Assembly: GCA_024803745.1 (NCBI GenBank)
Contig: JANJXV010000002.1
Span: forward strand, 38,089,001 to 38,153,000
DNA length: 64,000 nt
DNA from: Megascapheus bottae
Lineage: Eukaryota > Chordata > Mammalia > Rodentia > Geomyidae
Direction: 5' to 3'
Shown: in pieces, positions 1-11,830 of the stretch
Position numbering within the stretch: position 1 is the first letter of the stretch
Layout of the letters: each line of letters opens with the position of its first letter
The notes under the pieces: model-generated
What the model was told of the DNA's origin: nothing
Databases searched by the model: none
The model's input: only the letters and a program-made list of their open reading frames with translations
Translations under genes and position numbers: made by a program

Positions 1-424
1 GATCTGATTTCATTTGTGGATGGCATAATTTACATAAAATACTATTATCAAGTAGAGATTACATAGTTTCTGATTTGTTCATGTTTGTCTTTTCAACATA
101 TTCTTTTTACTCATCCATTATTTAATACATTAGTCTATTTAGGAACAAATGCGAAAGAAAAGGTTTGATTTTTTTTTTTTTAAACTTTTCACTTGTACCA
201 TGAAGGCTTGTGTTATGGAGCCCAACACTATAATACTGATACTCTTATCATTGATCAAATAACACTCTAATGTTATAGGTTAAGTCATATGATCCAAACA
301 GGTAGAGGGATGACAGGGTACATGGAGTAAAGGGGCCAGCATTTATTTTTAACTTATTTTTGTGTAAATAAATCACAGGGTGTCCATTTGTTTGCATTAA
401 CTATATTTATACCCAATCTTTATC
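1..424. other. Unique AT-rich sequence, no feature seen
   Basis: No repeat or exon-like feature is recognisable here. A T-run of about 12 lies near 170-182. Reading frames are short and stop-rich. Confidence 0.5.
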
Positions 425-497
425 TGTCAGATCTGGAGATAGAACTTAGTACCTTGCCCGAGTGCATTCTCCCACTAAGCTACATTCTTAGTCCTAT
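425..497 (-). repeat. Old ID-like tRNA SINE monomer, antisense
   Basis: The stretch reads as the complement of a tRNA-Ala-derived unit. It has 'cactaagctacatt' followed by 'cttagtcc' at its right end, which corresponds to the box A side of ID-type SINEs. It is diverged and has no clear tail or TSD. A chance resemblance is possible. Confidence 0.45.
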
Positions 498-2151
498 GAC
501 TGCTCTCTGGGAGCTAAAGGAAGTTTAGGTCAGAGTCAAACCATGGCTCTAGCCTTCGTGGCCTTAATTCCTACATCTTTTACCTGGCCATTATATGACT
601 GTAGTAAGTAGGAAATTGGATTTCCAAAGAATATCTGAGCCCTTACCTTGCAACATATACATGTTACCTTCAGTAGGAAAAGCGTCTTTGCAAAAAGATT
701 TAGGTTATGATTCTGAGATGCCATCACCCTAAAGTTTTCAAAGTGGCTCCTTATGGTAATCACATATATTCTTTTATTAATAGGAGCTAAAGGAAATTTG
801 GTTAATGCAGAGGAGGAAGCAATGTGAAGACAGGGCAAGTTTAGAGTTATCGGGTCATAGAACGTCAGCTGCCAGCAGATTCTGTGGGAGGATGGATTCT
901 CTCTGAGAGCTTTGGAAAGAGTGTGGTCCCGCTGACATGAATATGCTCCGTGGTGCTAATTCTGAACTTTCTGCCTCTACAACTGTAGGAGTATACATTT
1001 CTGTTGTCTAAAAATGACTCTATTGCTTCAATAGGCAGTGCCCCCAAAGGCTAATAATGTGTTGGAGTTTAGTCTCCAGCTAGTAGTGCTATTTTAAATT
1101 ATTGCTTGTGGCATTAAGCAAAATTACATTTATGTATCTATCCTACATATGTGTGTGAATTTAATCTTCACAAGATCCCTATATGGTGGATATTATTCTT
1201 ATTCATCTCTCTCTATAATACACTAATTACATATGCATATTTCTCTTGAACACGTTACCTACACTCTGGGATTATAGAAAATTCTCAGGCCCTAGGGAAG
1301 AGTAGCATCATAAATTAGAAGAAACCTAGCTGGGTCTCTCATTCATCACGTGCATGAAAGCTATTCTCTAACTGGAAGCACCAGTGTGATATGTAAATAG
1401 ATATTTATTTCTGTCTATTGTGGTAAATCACAAATTTAGTGGGTTGTTTTTTACATTAACAAACATTACATTAACTAATATATCCTAAGAATTCTTCACA
1501 CTTGCAGAAAATGTAAAGGGCACCAACTCTTTTTCTTTTTTCCAGATCTGTATCTTGTTTGTAGGAGAGTCTGGCAGGGAAAAAGTTGTTGATGCATATG
1601 GTTGGAAAATTTTAATCTTGAACTTACTGGGGAAAAAAAAAACATGAGCATCAATGCATAAAGGCTATTTCAGAGAGTCACTTTTTTGCTAGTTGCATTC
1701 TAATTAATAACATGGAATGTTAGCAAACTAAGGAGGGAGCAATTATTAGCTATCAGATTCTGGGTTTAGGAGAGAAATGGTAGGGTAGTGTGCATAATTT
1801 TTATATCATTAAAAATTAAGTCCTGTAAGCATAATGACTCAAACACCCCTTACTGACAGTATCTGCTGATGATAAACTATGGTGTGGATGAATACAATAT
1901 ACTAAATAATAATTTGGTATATTCTGAATTTAGAGCTTGTCCCCCAAATAGGCAAAAATTATTTCATATCAAGTTATTTTTAGTTGGAAGCAGCAGATGA
2001 ACAAATGATCTAATGATCTAATCGCATTTTATTCTATAATCAAGTACACAGAGGCAAGGAGTTGTACAGAAAACTTACTGTATGGAAAACTTCCCTAATT
2101 TGTCTTATAGAAAGTAATTTAGTGAGAAGATCACTGATTTCATTCTCAGAT
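498..2151. other. Unique intergenic or intronic sequence
   Basis: This is AT-rich single-copy-looking DNA without a recognisable repeat family. Two minus-strand frames of 100 and 60 codons (536-838 and 865-1047) have no recognisable domain and look like chance openings. Confidence 0.5.
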
Positions 2152-2159
2152 AGACCTAT

Positions 2160-2403
2160 TTTTTTATTTTTTATTTTTTGGTGGATCATGGGGCTTGAAC
2201 TAGGCCTGGGCCCTGTCCCTGACCTCTTCAGCTCAAGGTTACCGCCCTACCCTTGAGCCAAGCCACACTTCCCATTTTTCTAGAGGTTAATTGGAGATAA
2301 GAGTCTCAGGTCCTTTTGTGCCCAGCCTGGCTTTGAACCTTGATCCACAGATCTTAGCCTCCTGAGTAGCTAGGATTATAGTCGTGAGCCACCACACCCC
2401 GGG
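2160..2403 (-). mobile_element. 7SL-Geo SINE, minus orientation, with TSD
   Basis: From left to right the element shows a T-rich tail complement, the Geo right unit ('gggcttgaact', 'cttgagccaagcc'), the linker 'ttaattggagataagagtct' and the 7SL-like unit ('cctcctgagtagctagg'). It is flanked by an 8-bp duplication, 'agacctat', at 2152-2159 and 2404-2411. That is the expected product of L1-assisted retroposition. Confidence 0.9.
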
Positions 2404-2411
2404 AGACCTAT

Positions 2412-3201
2412 GTTTGCATCTTAGGTGCATAACCTTACTAACTGTAAATCTGAGTGATTTTCTTAGTCTCACACATTTCCAATAATATGTCAAAATGGAA
2501 CACAAATTGTCTCACTGTTTTTTAGTGCTGTTCAATGAGAACATAGTTAAAGATCATTAGCCCTGGGTCCAGCAGCAGAAGCTTAGCGAAGCTTAGTGAA
2601 TGCCGAGTCTTTCCTGCCTTCTTTTCTGTGTGGTGATGGCCAGCTCTCTCCCTGGTGAGTGAGCTATTTATCATCCTGCAGCAGTACAAAGTCATGTTTT
2701 CAGCAGGAAGTCTTCCAGGAGATCTCAAAGACCCTCTTGTGAGACCCCTGAGTGCTAAGCCAGCTTGTGATACTAGTGTGGACAGCCTCTGTGCAGGGTG
2801 CTGAGACTTCCATGGGTGAGAAGGATCACTGCTGTTGATGCTTGTCAATCTGCTTTTCCTCTAGGATTTCTTGTAATTCCCTCGTGGCAAAATAAAATGG
2901 AGTGTATGTCTGAAACCACTCAGCAGATAAATAATGTACTAATGAGAAGAAATCCATTGGTTTCTATGCAGCTCCACCACAGCAATTCTCACCCTTGACC
3001 ACCACCAAAAAAAAAAAATCAATTATTCAAGTGAGATTAGGCAGAATGAAATAGTTTCCTCTAGGCATTCAAGACTTGAAGATGTCTTAGTGGTTTCCAA
3101 AGACATAGTGAGATAAAAACCAAAAGAAAGAAGATTGGCTTGAGATGGAGGGGATGGAAATGTCTTCTGGATTCTGTCCTCTTCACATAAAAAAAAAATA
3201 T
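2412..3201. other. Unique sequence, no gene
   Basis: Overlapping frames on both strands (2522-2848 minus, 2798-2998 plus) have no recognisable protein domain. Short A-runs occur at 3005-3018 and 3188-3199. Nothing else is supported. Confidence 0.45.
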
Positions 3202-3394
3202 GGGGCTGAGGGTTTGGCCTAGTAGTAGAGTGCTTGCCTAGCATGCACAAAGGCCTGCGTTCCATTCTTTGGTACCACATACATAGAAAAAGCTGAAAGT
3301 AGTGCTGTGGCTCAAGTGGTAGAGCTCTAGCCTTGAGAAAGCCCAAGGACAGTGCTCAGGCCCTGTGTTCAAGACCTAGGACTGGCAAAAAAAA
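3202..3394 (+). mobile_element. IDL-Geo SINE, plus orientation
   Basis: The left unit begins 'ggggctgagggtttggccta' and carries a tRNA-like box B. The right unit contains 'tggctcaagtggtagagctc' and ends with 'aggactggcaaaaaaaa'. Both halves are present. No clear TSD is visible. Confidence 0.88.
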
Positions 3395-4056
3395 TCATCC
3401 ACTTGCATCTGGGTTTGGGTTTTACATTTTAGAAAATATGAATGAAGGAAAGATGTTACCCAGATATTTTTATTTGGTTAATACCTTGAACAGATTACAT
3501 TCCATACCGAACTCACCAAATGTTTGGGAAATTCACTACTAGGGGTTTAACAATAAAGTTGGGATGGGCGGAGATTCATTCATGTTATAAGACATGGATT
3601 TGTTGGTGAGATACTCAGGGTGAGATGCTAGGAAACATAGATAACCATAATGTTCTATTAGGAGTGTTGATGTTGAATATTCATATAGTGAACTTGAAGT
3701 TTGCTATGTTGTACCTAAAAGAAACCAGATAAAACCATACAAAGTCACCCAAAGAATCAGGTGGAAAGACTATCCTTCCATTTGTAAGAGTATTTGTCTT
3801 CCTCACAATCCCTGTAGAATATAGTAAACACAAATAAAAAGTGGATTAAAAAATAAGACTAACTCACCAAATATTATACATATATACCCATAGAGATAAC
3901 TACAAAAGCGAGAATTTGATACCCATAAACACATATGACTCGTCTATGTAAAGATGAGCCTAAGTGCTTTATGAAGCAGGAGATCACAGGAATAATTGGA
4001 GGAGAGTGCTTTTTGAATGAAAGGTTAGACACGAGGACATTACCTGATACATTTTT
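3395..4056. other. Unique sequence, no gene
   Basis: AT-rich DNA between a SINE and an ancient repeat fragment. The open frames (3333-3542 plus, 3874-4062 minus) show no recognisable domain, and the first overlaps the SINE. Confidence 0.45.
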
Positions 4057-4205
4057 TTTCATTCAACAAGTATTTATTGAGTACATGCTGTGAGTTAGGT
4101 CTTATGATAAGAGCTAGGAATCTGATACAAAAGAATTAGTTTCTATCTCAGGATAGTGCAGATACATACTATAACAACAATTTAAGTACAATTATTAGCA
4201 TTAGA
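4057..4205 (+). repeat. Ancient mammalian interspersed repeat fragment (MIR or L1M 3' UTR type)
   Basis: The stretch 'caacaagtatttattgagta' followed by 'catgctgtgagttaggt' resembles the 'tattgagcacctactatgtg' core shared by old MIR/L1M-type repeats. I cannot assign the family without a library search. Confidence 0.5.
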
Positions 4206-4499
4206 ACATAGTAAAAACTTAGTTTTTGTTGTAAAATATTTGAAAGCTATCACATTCAAGAGTAAGATCAATTACACAAGCCCTTGAAAACAAAAGAGGT
4301 ACAAATAAATATTTGAAAACAGCAGTTTGCATTTGAAATAACTATCCAAGCAATGGGGATTTTGCTTGTGTGCATCTAAAAATCATTGCTGTAACTAGAA
4401 TACTGGGGAACTCCATCCCAGCCTGTGTAGTCTCACCACAAGGAAAGAGCAAGAGAGGGTTAACAAAAGCTGGTTTTGGGTCCATCTCTCCTTTATACC

Positions 4500-4742
4500 T
4501 TTTTTTGGGGGGGGGGGGCTCGGTCGTGGGTCTTGGGCTGTGGGCCTGGACATTGTCCCTGAGCTCTCCAGCTCAAGGCTACCACCCTACACCTTGAGCA
4601 ACAGTGCCACTTCCAGTTTTCTAGTGATTAATTAGAGGTAAGAGTCTCATGGCTTTTAGTGCCCAAACTGGCTTTGAATCAGGATCCTCAGATCTCAGGC
4701 TCCTGAGTAGCTAGGATTATGGGCATGAGCCACTGGGCCCGG
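4500..4742 (-). mobile_element. 7SL-Geo SINE, minus orientation, with TSD and a G12 run
   Basis: Complement of the dimer. The tail side holds six T followed by twelve G (4507-4518). The Geo unit and then the 7SL unit ('tcctgagtagctaggattat') follow. A 9-bp duplication, 'tcctttata', lies at 4489-4497 and 4745-4753. Confidence 0.9.
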
Positions 4743-5259
4743 TTTCCTTTATAGCTTTTTAAACAGACTTCATGTGCAAGTAGGGCAACATATTTCAAAC
4801 TGTCATATGTGAAAGACAGGGGATTTCTCCCCCCATCGGATACATTTTTTTTTACAGATTATTTATTTTTTTATTTAGATTTTATTAGCATTGATTTTTA
4901 CAACATATTTCAAATGTCATGTTTAACAAACAAGTATTCAAGAAGGGAATCTCTATATACAATCACTGGCAAATAGACTTTAGAACATAATTAAAATTAA
5001 GCTGAGGGTTTGTATGTCATAGATACATATTAATCTACGTAATAAAACATTATGTCTATAGAGTATATAGCCCATCATACATTTTTATGTCTATATAGTT
5101 ATGTTTATATCTCCAAGACCATGTCCATAACCTTGGGTACCCAAATATTGAGTCATCACTCTTGTACTGTTTGGATCTAATATCCACATATCAAGGAGAC
5201 CATGCTCTTTTGTTCCTTTGGTCTTGACTTATCTCACTCAACATGATTCTTTCTAGTTT

Positions 5260-5315
5260 CATCCACTTCCCAGTGAATGCCACACCTTATCTTGTCTGTT
5301 GGCTATATAGAATTC

Positions 5316-5357
<42 letters not shown>

Positions 5358-8343
5358 ATCACATTTTTTGTATCCATTCATCTGCAGTGGAGCCTCTGGG
5401 TTGCTTCCTTGCTTGGCTATTGTGAATAGTTCAGAGATGAGCATGGCTGAGCAGGTGTCCTTATCATATCCTGGGTTATGATGTTCAGGACAGATGCCTA
5501 AGTGTGGTATGGTGGGATCGTAGAGAAGGTCTATTTTCAGTTTTTTAAGAAACCTCCAAAGTGCTTTCCAGAGGGCTGAACTTGCTTACAATCCCACCAG
5601 CAGTGCAGTAGTGTTCTTCTTTCTCCACAACCCCACCAGCATGTGTCATTGTCTGAGTTCAGAATATTCGCCATTCTAATTGGGGTAAGGTGGTATCTTA
5701 GGGTTGTTTTTATTTGCATTTCCTTTATGACCATGGATGATGAGCATTTTCTCATATTTTTTTTTGCCAGTTTAGCCTCTTCTTTGGGTAAATCTCTCTT
5801 TAATTCCCTTGCCCATTTAGTGATTGGTTTGTTGGGTTTGGGGGGGGTAGTTTCTTGAGTTCCCTGTAGATACTGGATATTAAGCATTTGTCTGATGTAT
5901 TATTGGTAAATATCTTTTCCCAGTTGGTTGGCTGCCTCTCTACTTTAATAGCTATGCTTTTATCTGTGCAGAAACTTTTTATTTTTAAGTAGTCTCATTT
6001 GTTGAGTCTCTCTCCAATCTGTTGTGACCCTTAGACTCTATTCAGGAAGTTTTTGCCTGTATCTATGAGTTTCAGTGTCTCTCCTACTCTGTCCTGTAAC
6101 AGTTTCAAGGTTTCAGGTCTGATATTGAGGTCTTTGATCCATTTTGAGTTAATGCTTGTGCATGGAAAAAGGCGAGGGTCAATTTTTAGTTTTTGGCATG
6201 AGGCTGCCTAGTTTTGCCAGCACTAATAATTGAATAGGCTGTGTTTGTTCCACTGTGTATCTTTAGCTCCTTTGTCCAGTACAAGTTGACTATAGGTATG
6301 TGGTTTTAATTCTGAATCTTCTATTCTGTTCCATTGATCTTCTGGTCTATTTTTGTGCCAATCCCATGATGTTTTTGTTATTATGGCTCTATGATAGAGT
6401 TTGAAGTCTGGTATTATAATGCCACCTGCATTGCTCTTTTTGCCTAGGATTGTTTTGACTATTCTAGGTCTTTTCTTGTTCCATATGAACCTTTGGATTA
6501 TATCTTCTATTTCAGTAAAGAATATCTTTGGGACTTTCATTGAATTTGTATATCAATTTTAGCAGTATGGCCATTTTTCAATATATTGGTTCTTCCTACC
6601 CAAGAGCATGGGATGTTTTTCCATTTCCTGGTATCCTCTTTAATTTATTTCATTAGGCTTTTATAGTTTTCATAAAATAATTCCTTTACATCTTTGGCTA
6701 AGTTAATTTCTAAATATTTTATTCTTTGGAGGGCTATTGCAAATGGTATCATTTTCTTGATTTCTCCTTGTGTTTCTGTATTGTTGGGGTACAGAAAGTC
6801 TACTGACTTTTGCAGGTTGAATTTGAAGAGAAGTGGAGAGAGTAGGCATCCCTGTCTAGTTCCTGATTTTAAGGTAAATGGTTCTAGTCTTTCTCCATTT
6901 AGTATGATATTGGCTGTAGGTTTGTCATATATGGCTTTAATTATTTTAAGGAATGTACCCTGTAGTCCTATTTTTTTTCTAGTGCTTTCAATGTGAATGG
7001 ATGTTATATTTTGTCAAATACATTATTAGGATCCAGAGAAATTATCATATGATACTTAACCTTAGCTTTATTGATATGATGTATTACATTAATTGATTTG
7101 CAAATTTTAAACCAGCTTTGCATCTGTGGGATGAAGCCTACTTGATTATAGTGTATAGTTTTTTACATTTGCTTTTGGATTCTGTTGGCTAATATTTTAT
7201 TGAGGAGCTTTTCATCTGTGTTCATTAAAGAGATACGTCTGTAGTTCTCTTTTTTTTGTTAGGTCTTTCCCTGGTTTGGAGATGAGTGTGATATTAGCTT
7301 CATAAAATGAGTTTGGAATGGCTCTTTCTGCTTCTATTTTTCGGAAGAGTTTCAAGAGTATAGGTATTAATTCATCTTTAAAAGTCTTGTAGAATTCCGC
7401 AGTGAAACCATCTGGACCTGGGCTCTTTTTGGTTGGCATGTCTTTTGATTGCTTCCACTATCTCATTGTATGAAATTGATTTGTGCAGTTGGCTCATCTT
7501 TTCTTGGTTCAGTGTGGGTAGCCTATATTTATTTAAGAAATCTATTTCTACTAAATTTTCCTGTTTCTTTGAATATAGGCCCTGGAAGTACTTATTCATA
7601 ATGGACTGAATTTCTTGAATGTCTGTGTGATTGTTCTGGTAGGATCTCTAATCTTGTTTATTTGAGTCTCCCCTCTCCTTTTTTCTTAACCTTGCCAGAG
7701 GTCTGTCAATTTTGTTGACTCTTTTAAAAAATCAACTTTTTGATTTATTAATTTTATGTATAGTAAATCTTATTTCAATCTCTGGTATTTCCAATTTTAT
7801 TTTTGTTATTTCTGTCCTTCTACTTGTCTTAGAGTTAACTTTTTCTTGCTCCTCTAGGTGCTTCAATTTCTTCTAGGATGTTTACATAAGCTTCTTCTGT
7901 CTTTTCAATATGGGCTCTTAGTGCGATAAATTTGCCCCTTAAAACTGCTTTTGCTGTGTCCCATAAGTTCCTTTGTGATACATCTTGATTGTCATTACAA
8001 TCAAGAAAGTTTTGAATTTCCTCTTTGATTTGTTCTATAACCCAGGAGTTATTCAGAAGTGTGTTGTTCAGCTTCCAAGTGTTTGAATATTTTTTACCTT
8101 TTACTATGTTGTTTAGAACTAGTCTGATTCCACTGTGATCAGACAGAATGCAGGGGATTATACCAGTCCTCTTGCACCTGCTTATGTTTTCTGTGTGAAC
8201 TATTATATGTTCTATTTTGGAGTATGTTCCATGTGCTGCTGAGAATAATGTATAGTGTTTTGCCATTGGGTGGAAGACTCTGTGAATGTCTGTTAAGCCC
8301 AGTTGGACTATGGTGTCATTTAACTCAGAAGTATCTTTGGTAA
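5260..8343 (-). pseudogene. L1 ORF2 remnant (endonuclease/reverse transcriptase protein), inactive
   Basis: ORF2p normally nicks target DNA and reverse-transcribes L1 and SINE RNA. On the minus strand the fragments run in order. They start with the region before the RT domain (8266-7835, including 'LSDHSGIRLVLNN'), then the RT finger region (7439-7212, '[16 protein letters not shown]' and '[12 protein letters not shown]'). The downstream region (6540-6223, 'RFIWNKKRPRI') and the Cys/His-rich C-terminal region (5887-5537, 'CGERRTLLHCWWDC') follow. The endonuclease domain is missing. The segment that should encode the catalytic FADD motif is deleted near 6810-6830 relative to the second L1 copy. 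Frameshifts and stops separate all pieces. Confidence 0.9.
5319..5353. repeat. (GT)n microsatellite inside L1
   Basis: About 17 GT units followed by 'atgtat'. It sits where related L1 copies carry a short 'tgtgtata' stretch, so it probably grew from L1 sequence. Confidence 0.95.
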
Positions 8344-9259
8344 GAGTGCACTGCCTGATACTTTCGGATGCTGTATATTTCTTTGTCTTTGAAGTTTTGT
8401 TTTTCTCTTCTAATATGAATGGAGAGGGAAGAGTTCACTTTCATGTTCAGAATGAGACAATAGCAGATTTGAAAGGTTAAGAAAAGAGGGATTTGGAATG
8501 TGTAGAACAAAAAAGATTGATAGTTTGGATAAATGTAGGTCTTATTCATTTACTTTTTTTCCCCTCACCCAGTGAATATTTATCATGGTCCTACTATGAA
8601 CCAAGCCCTAAAAACTTCACAAAGGGAAAGCAATGGGTAAAGAGGGACTATGTGTCTATCAGAGATAGGTGTGAGTTCATGTAGAATTATTTTAGCAATA
8701 TGTAGATTTTCAGGAAGCAAGAAAATGGGGATGCAGGTGAAGCTATGTAGGTGTCAGGATCAGGGTATGTAGGGAGGATGACAGCTTCAGATGCTACAGA
8801 GAAGAAGAATAAGAGATACAGGAATGTTTTAAAGAAAAATGTCATGTGGGAAAATAACTAGCAGTGAAAAGAGGCTGTCTGAAAGCAAGGGGAATGAATA
8901 TGGTTAACATGGAACTGACTGACAGGGTTGAAGGCATTATTGTGGTGATTGCTCCTGGAATTAAGGCATCATGGAAGAGTTAACATGAATGATTTAGAGC
9001 TACAATGGTACAATGTAAGTTGTCAAGAAGAAGGAATGCATTTATTCTCAGTAAGAAGAGAATATAACTCTTATGTGCTATAAATGAGAGAAATTGAACT
9101 TACAGAAGGTAAAAAGGGAAAAAGGAACCAAATTTTTTGGGGGGAGGGGAAGCTCTTATTGGGTTTTGATGAGATTCGATTGATTTTGACATAGATGACT
9201 GTATGAATCCTATCACACTAAGAGTGTTTTACAAGAAGAGAAATGATAGGTCAAGGAAT
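8344..9259. other. Unique or ancient-repeat sequence
   Basis: The part from about 8570 ('cagtgaatatttatcatggt', then 'cctactatgaacc') looks like a decayed L1M/MIR-type fragment. The rest is purine-rich unassigned DNA. No gene is supported. Confidence 0.4.
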
Positions 9260-9261
9260 TT

Positions 9262-9335
9262 TTAAGTACTAATGGGTTGAGGTCACACAAATGGTAAGTG
9301 GTGGTAAGGAGATTGTAGCCCCAGTCTGTGTGTTA
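9262..9335 (+). repeat. MIR SINE fragment
   Basis: The segment 'ggttgaggtcacacaaatgg' followed by 'taagtggtggtaag' matches the conserved 3' part of MIR ('aaggtcacacagctagtaag', then 'tggcagagcc'). Confidence 0.6.
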
Positions 9336-9413
9336 TCAGTCACCAAGAAGAGTGAAACCAATACTAATTAGCCTAACAGGATTGAATGGTAAAAGCTATA
9401 TTAAATATCTTAA

Positions 9414-9500
9414 AGGGATGAGGTATACCGTAATGGTAGAGTTTGTGACTAGTACTTGTGAGACCCTGGGTTTGACAGCAGGGAGCAGCTTCTCTCTCCA
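9414..9500 (+). repeat. Old tRNA-derived (ID-like) SINE fragment
   Basis: The sequence shows 'gggatgaggtataccgtaat' then 'ggtagagtttgtgactagta', with 'accctgggtttgaca' downstream in the position of box B. It is diverged. Confidence 0.5.
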
Positions 9501-11180
9501 GAAAATGTTAAAGAATTAGAAGTATATTTCAAAAAATGAACTTTGTGGGATCCATAGAGATAAAAACTGCAGCAAGTGATGACTAGTCATCACATTAGCA
9601 GATCAAAAGAAAGAGGTTGTAATTATTAAGCCTAGAAGCCTGGAGGAAGAGTTACTGGGGTTGGAAAGTGGCCCTCTGCAGAAGGTGCCCACTACTGGCT
9701 CTGTAATATATATCTAAGAGAATGTGCATTGAGGCTGCTTCCAGTAGTGTTGGGAAACTACAAACGGGAGTCAGTGTGGACACTAGAACAATCCTTGTAG
9801 TGGTGATGTTCAAAAGGACACGAAGCCAAAAGGACTAGCCTATCCTTTTCTCCTTCTGGCTTCCATTCTTTTAGTGACCCCCTGTTGCCAGATCTAGCAG
9901 AAAGCTACTAGCAAATGAGCAAAAGCAATTCAACCCTCAGATGAAGTCTGATGAATGCAATGAAGAAAAGAAGTTGAGATACACAAGTTCATTATTCCCC
10001 ACCCCCAACAGTTTTGAAGGGTTTATGTTTAACAGAAGGCACAGCAGCTTTTAATAATGGTTGTGAAGAATGGGACAGGAGTGGCCAAGATGCACTAATT
10101 TCTGCAAATGAATGGAAACTGGAAACTGCACACTACATTTGAAGGACATATGGAATTTTCAAGTATATACAGAACAGCTTTAGTTGGGCATTGAATAAAA
10201 ACATATTTTTTGCCCTGTGCCATGAAGTAGAAAAAGAATTGTTTAGCTGCTGAAGATGCTCTTTTATTAGAACATAAGGACAATTAGTTTTAAAAGCATT
10301 TAAAACTCAGAATATCTACTTTTCCTTCTCTTGGCCAAATGTCTCTCTTTTTCAAAAGAGAACAAACTAATCCCCTTGCCACTTCCCCCTTTTTTTGTAA
10401 GAACAACACGGTGTAAATGCTCAATAGGAATTAGGAAAGAGAAAACATCCCCCAAACCCATGGGAATGAGAATCCCTGGTTAACTGTAAAAAATGGGGAA
10501 TGTAATTGAGACAGATGACCAGATTTAGGAAAAATAAACCTCACCATTAAAATCTAATTAAATATTTGCATTTCAGCATTAAGTTTCCTCTCCAAAGTTT
10601 TATAAACAGCAGGGTGACAGTGAAGATTATTGACTATAATTTGCCAAAGTTTTTTAAACCAAATTAGTTTTGTACAATATATGGGAGGTTTACTCCACTG
10701 CACTTAGCCAGTGGCTGCTTTATTATTCTTTTTAAAGTGAATCATTTATAACTGTTCTCAGAGATCTTCTATCAGCCACTTATCTCCTTCAACTGGACTT
10801 ACAACGCCAAGGGATAAAATGAATTGCTGGCTAATATTGTGAGAATTAATCAGAACACAACAGCAGGAGAGTAATGACTTACTTACAGTTAGGTATTTGC
10901 ATTTGGCAGTAAAATCACAACAAAAATATAAGAAATATATATGAAAACGAAGACATGTTGGCAATGCCAAAAACAAAACAAAACAAAAAACAAAACAGGA
11001 ATTGTGTTTTAATTTTGGGTGATCACCTAGCCTGAGGCATTATTTCAGAGAAGAAAGAATATATTTAATATCAAAATTTTTCCCCATTCTGTAGTACTTT
11101 TGAATTAAACTGGTCGAGCTTCTTGAGATTTCTTCCTTTCTCCATTAGAGACCTTTGGACCAATGAAGCGGGTCTTTTCT
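9501..11180. other. Unique sequence, partly candidate conserved noncoding DNA
   Basis: No repeat family is recognisable over 1.7 kb. The block 10560-10740 is AT-rich with balanced composition and no repeats, as often seen in conserved noncoding elements, but conservation cannot be judged from one sequence. Minus frames at 10095-10283 and 10758-10976 have no recognisable domain. Confidence 0.4.
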
Positions 11181-11199
11181 AATTTGATCTTTCTTTTTT

Positions 11200-11439
11200 G
11201 TGTTGTTGTTTTATTTTTTTATTATCGAGGTAATATATAGAGGGGTTACAGTTATATTCACCAGATAGTGGGTGTATTTCTTCTCATACACTGATACCCC
11301 TTCTCATGTTTTTTGTCCCCATTTTTCTCCCCCCTCCCAATCATCTTGTTTCCCCCCTCCCTTTCCTATTTCAAATAAACAAATAGATGTATATATAATA
11401 TACTATGTAACAAAGTCAGATACAGTAACAATATGACTA
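11200..11439 (-). mobile_element. Short L1 3' UTR fragment, minus strand
   Basis: A poly-T start is followed by the complement of an L1 3' UTR ('gaggggttacagttatatt', 'gatacccc', 'tcaaataaacaaat'). The same sequence starts the L1 copies at 16323, 21178, 51466 and 57054. Imperfect flanking repeats 'aatttgatctttctt' (11181-11195) and 'aatctgatttttctt' (11440-11454) look like a TSD. Confidence 0.85.
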
Positions 11440-11695
11440 ATCTGATTTTTCTTCAAAGTCTTCAAGTACTATTTAGTTCCGTTTCTGTTTTATACTTTCA
11501 CCACACAATAACATTGAAGGAGGGTAAACTCCTAAACAAGGTGGTGGAAATATTCCTGCTTGAATGATTTCATAGGTAGCCTCTTTTCTTTCCATACAGT
11601 CTGGTATCATTTAAAGCATAAGATAATGGTTGCAGCTGCTATCTTAAAATCAGAAATATTGTACAAGGAGAAATTATTTCTTGATGTTAGTCCCC

Positions 11696-11698
<3 letters not shown>

Positions 11699-11745
<47 letters not shown>

Positions 11746-11779
11746 TGTCTCTCTGTCTCTGTCTCTTTGTATGTCTGTC

Positions 11780-11830
<51 letters not shown>
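11699..11830. repeat. (GT)n then (CTGT/CT)n compound microsatellite
   Basis: About 21 GT units, then mixed CTGT and CT units. It directly abuts the tail side of the SINE that starts near 11831, so it probably expanded from that SINE's A-rich tail. Confidence 0.95.

Larger units (their letters stand above)
4847..8343 (-). mobile_element. L1 retrotransposon, 5'-truncated, about 3.5 kb
   Basis: Reading the minus strand from right to left gives ORF2 and then a 3' UTR of about 400 bp ending in a poly-A (the T-run at 4847-4853). The 5' UTR, ORF1 and the first part of ORF2 are absent, so it was truncated on insertion. The 3' UTR differs from that of the other L1 copies in this window, so it is probably a distinct subfamily. 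A dinucleotide repeat (5319-5353) has expanded within the 3' part of ORF2. The reading frame is broken many times, so the element is dead. Confidence 0.93.

Noticed and set aside
3202..3280. tRNA-Ala-like sequence
   Set aside because: Box A and B matches occur in all IDL units. These are SINE left units, not tRNA genes: there is no acceptor stem pairing and the dimer and tail follow.
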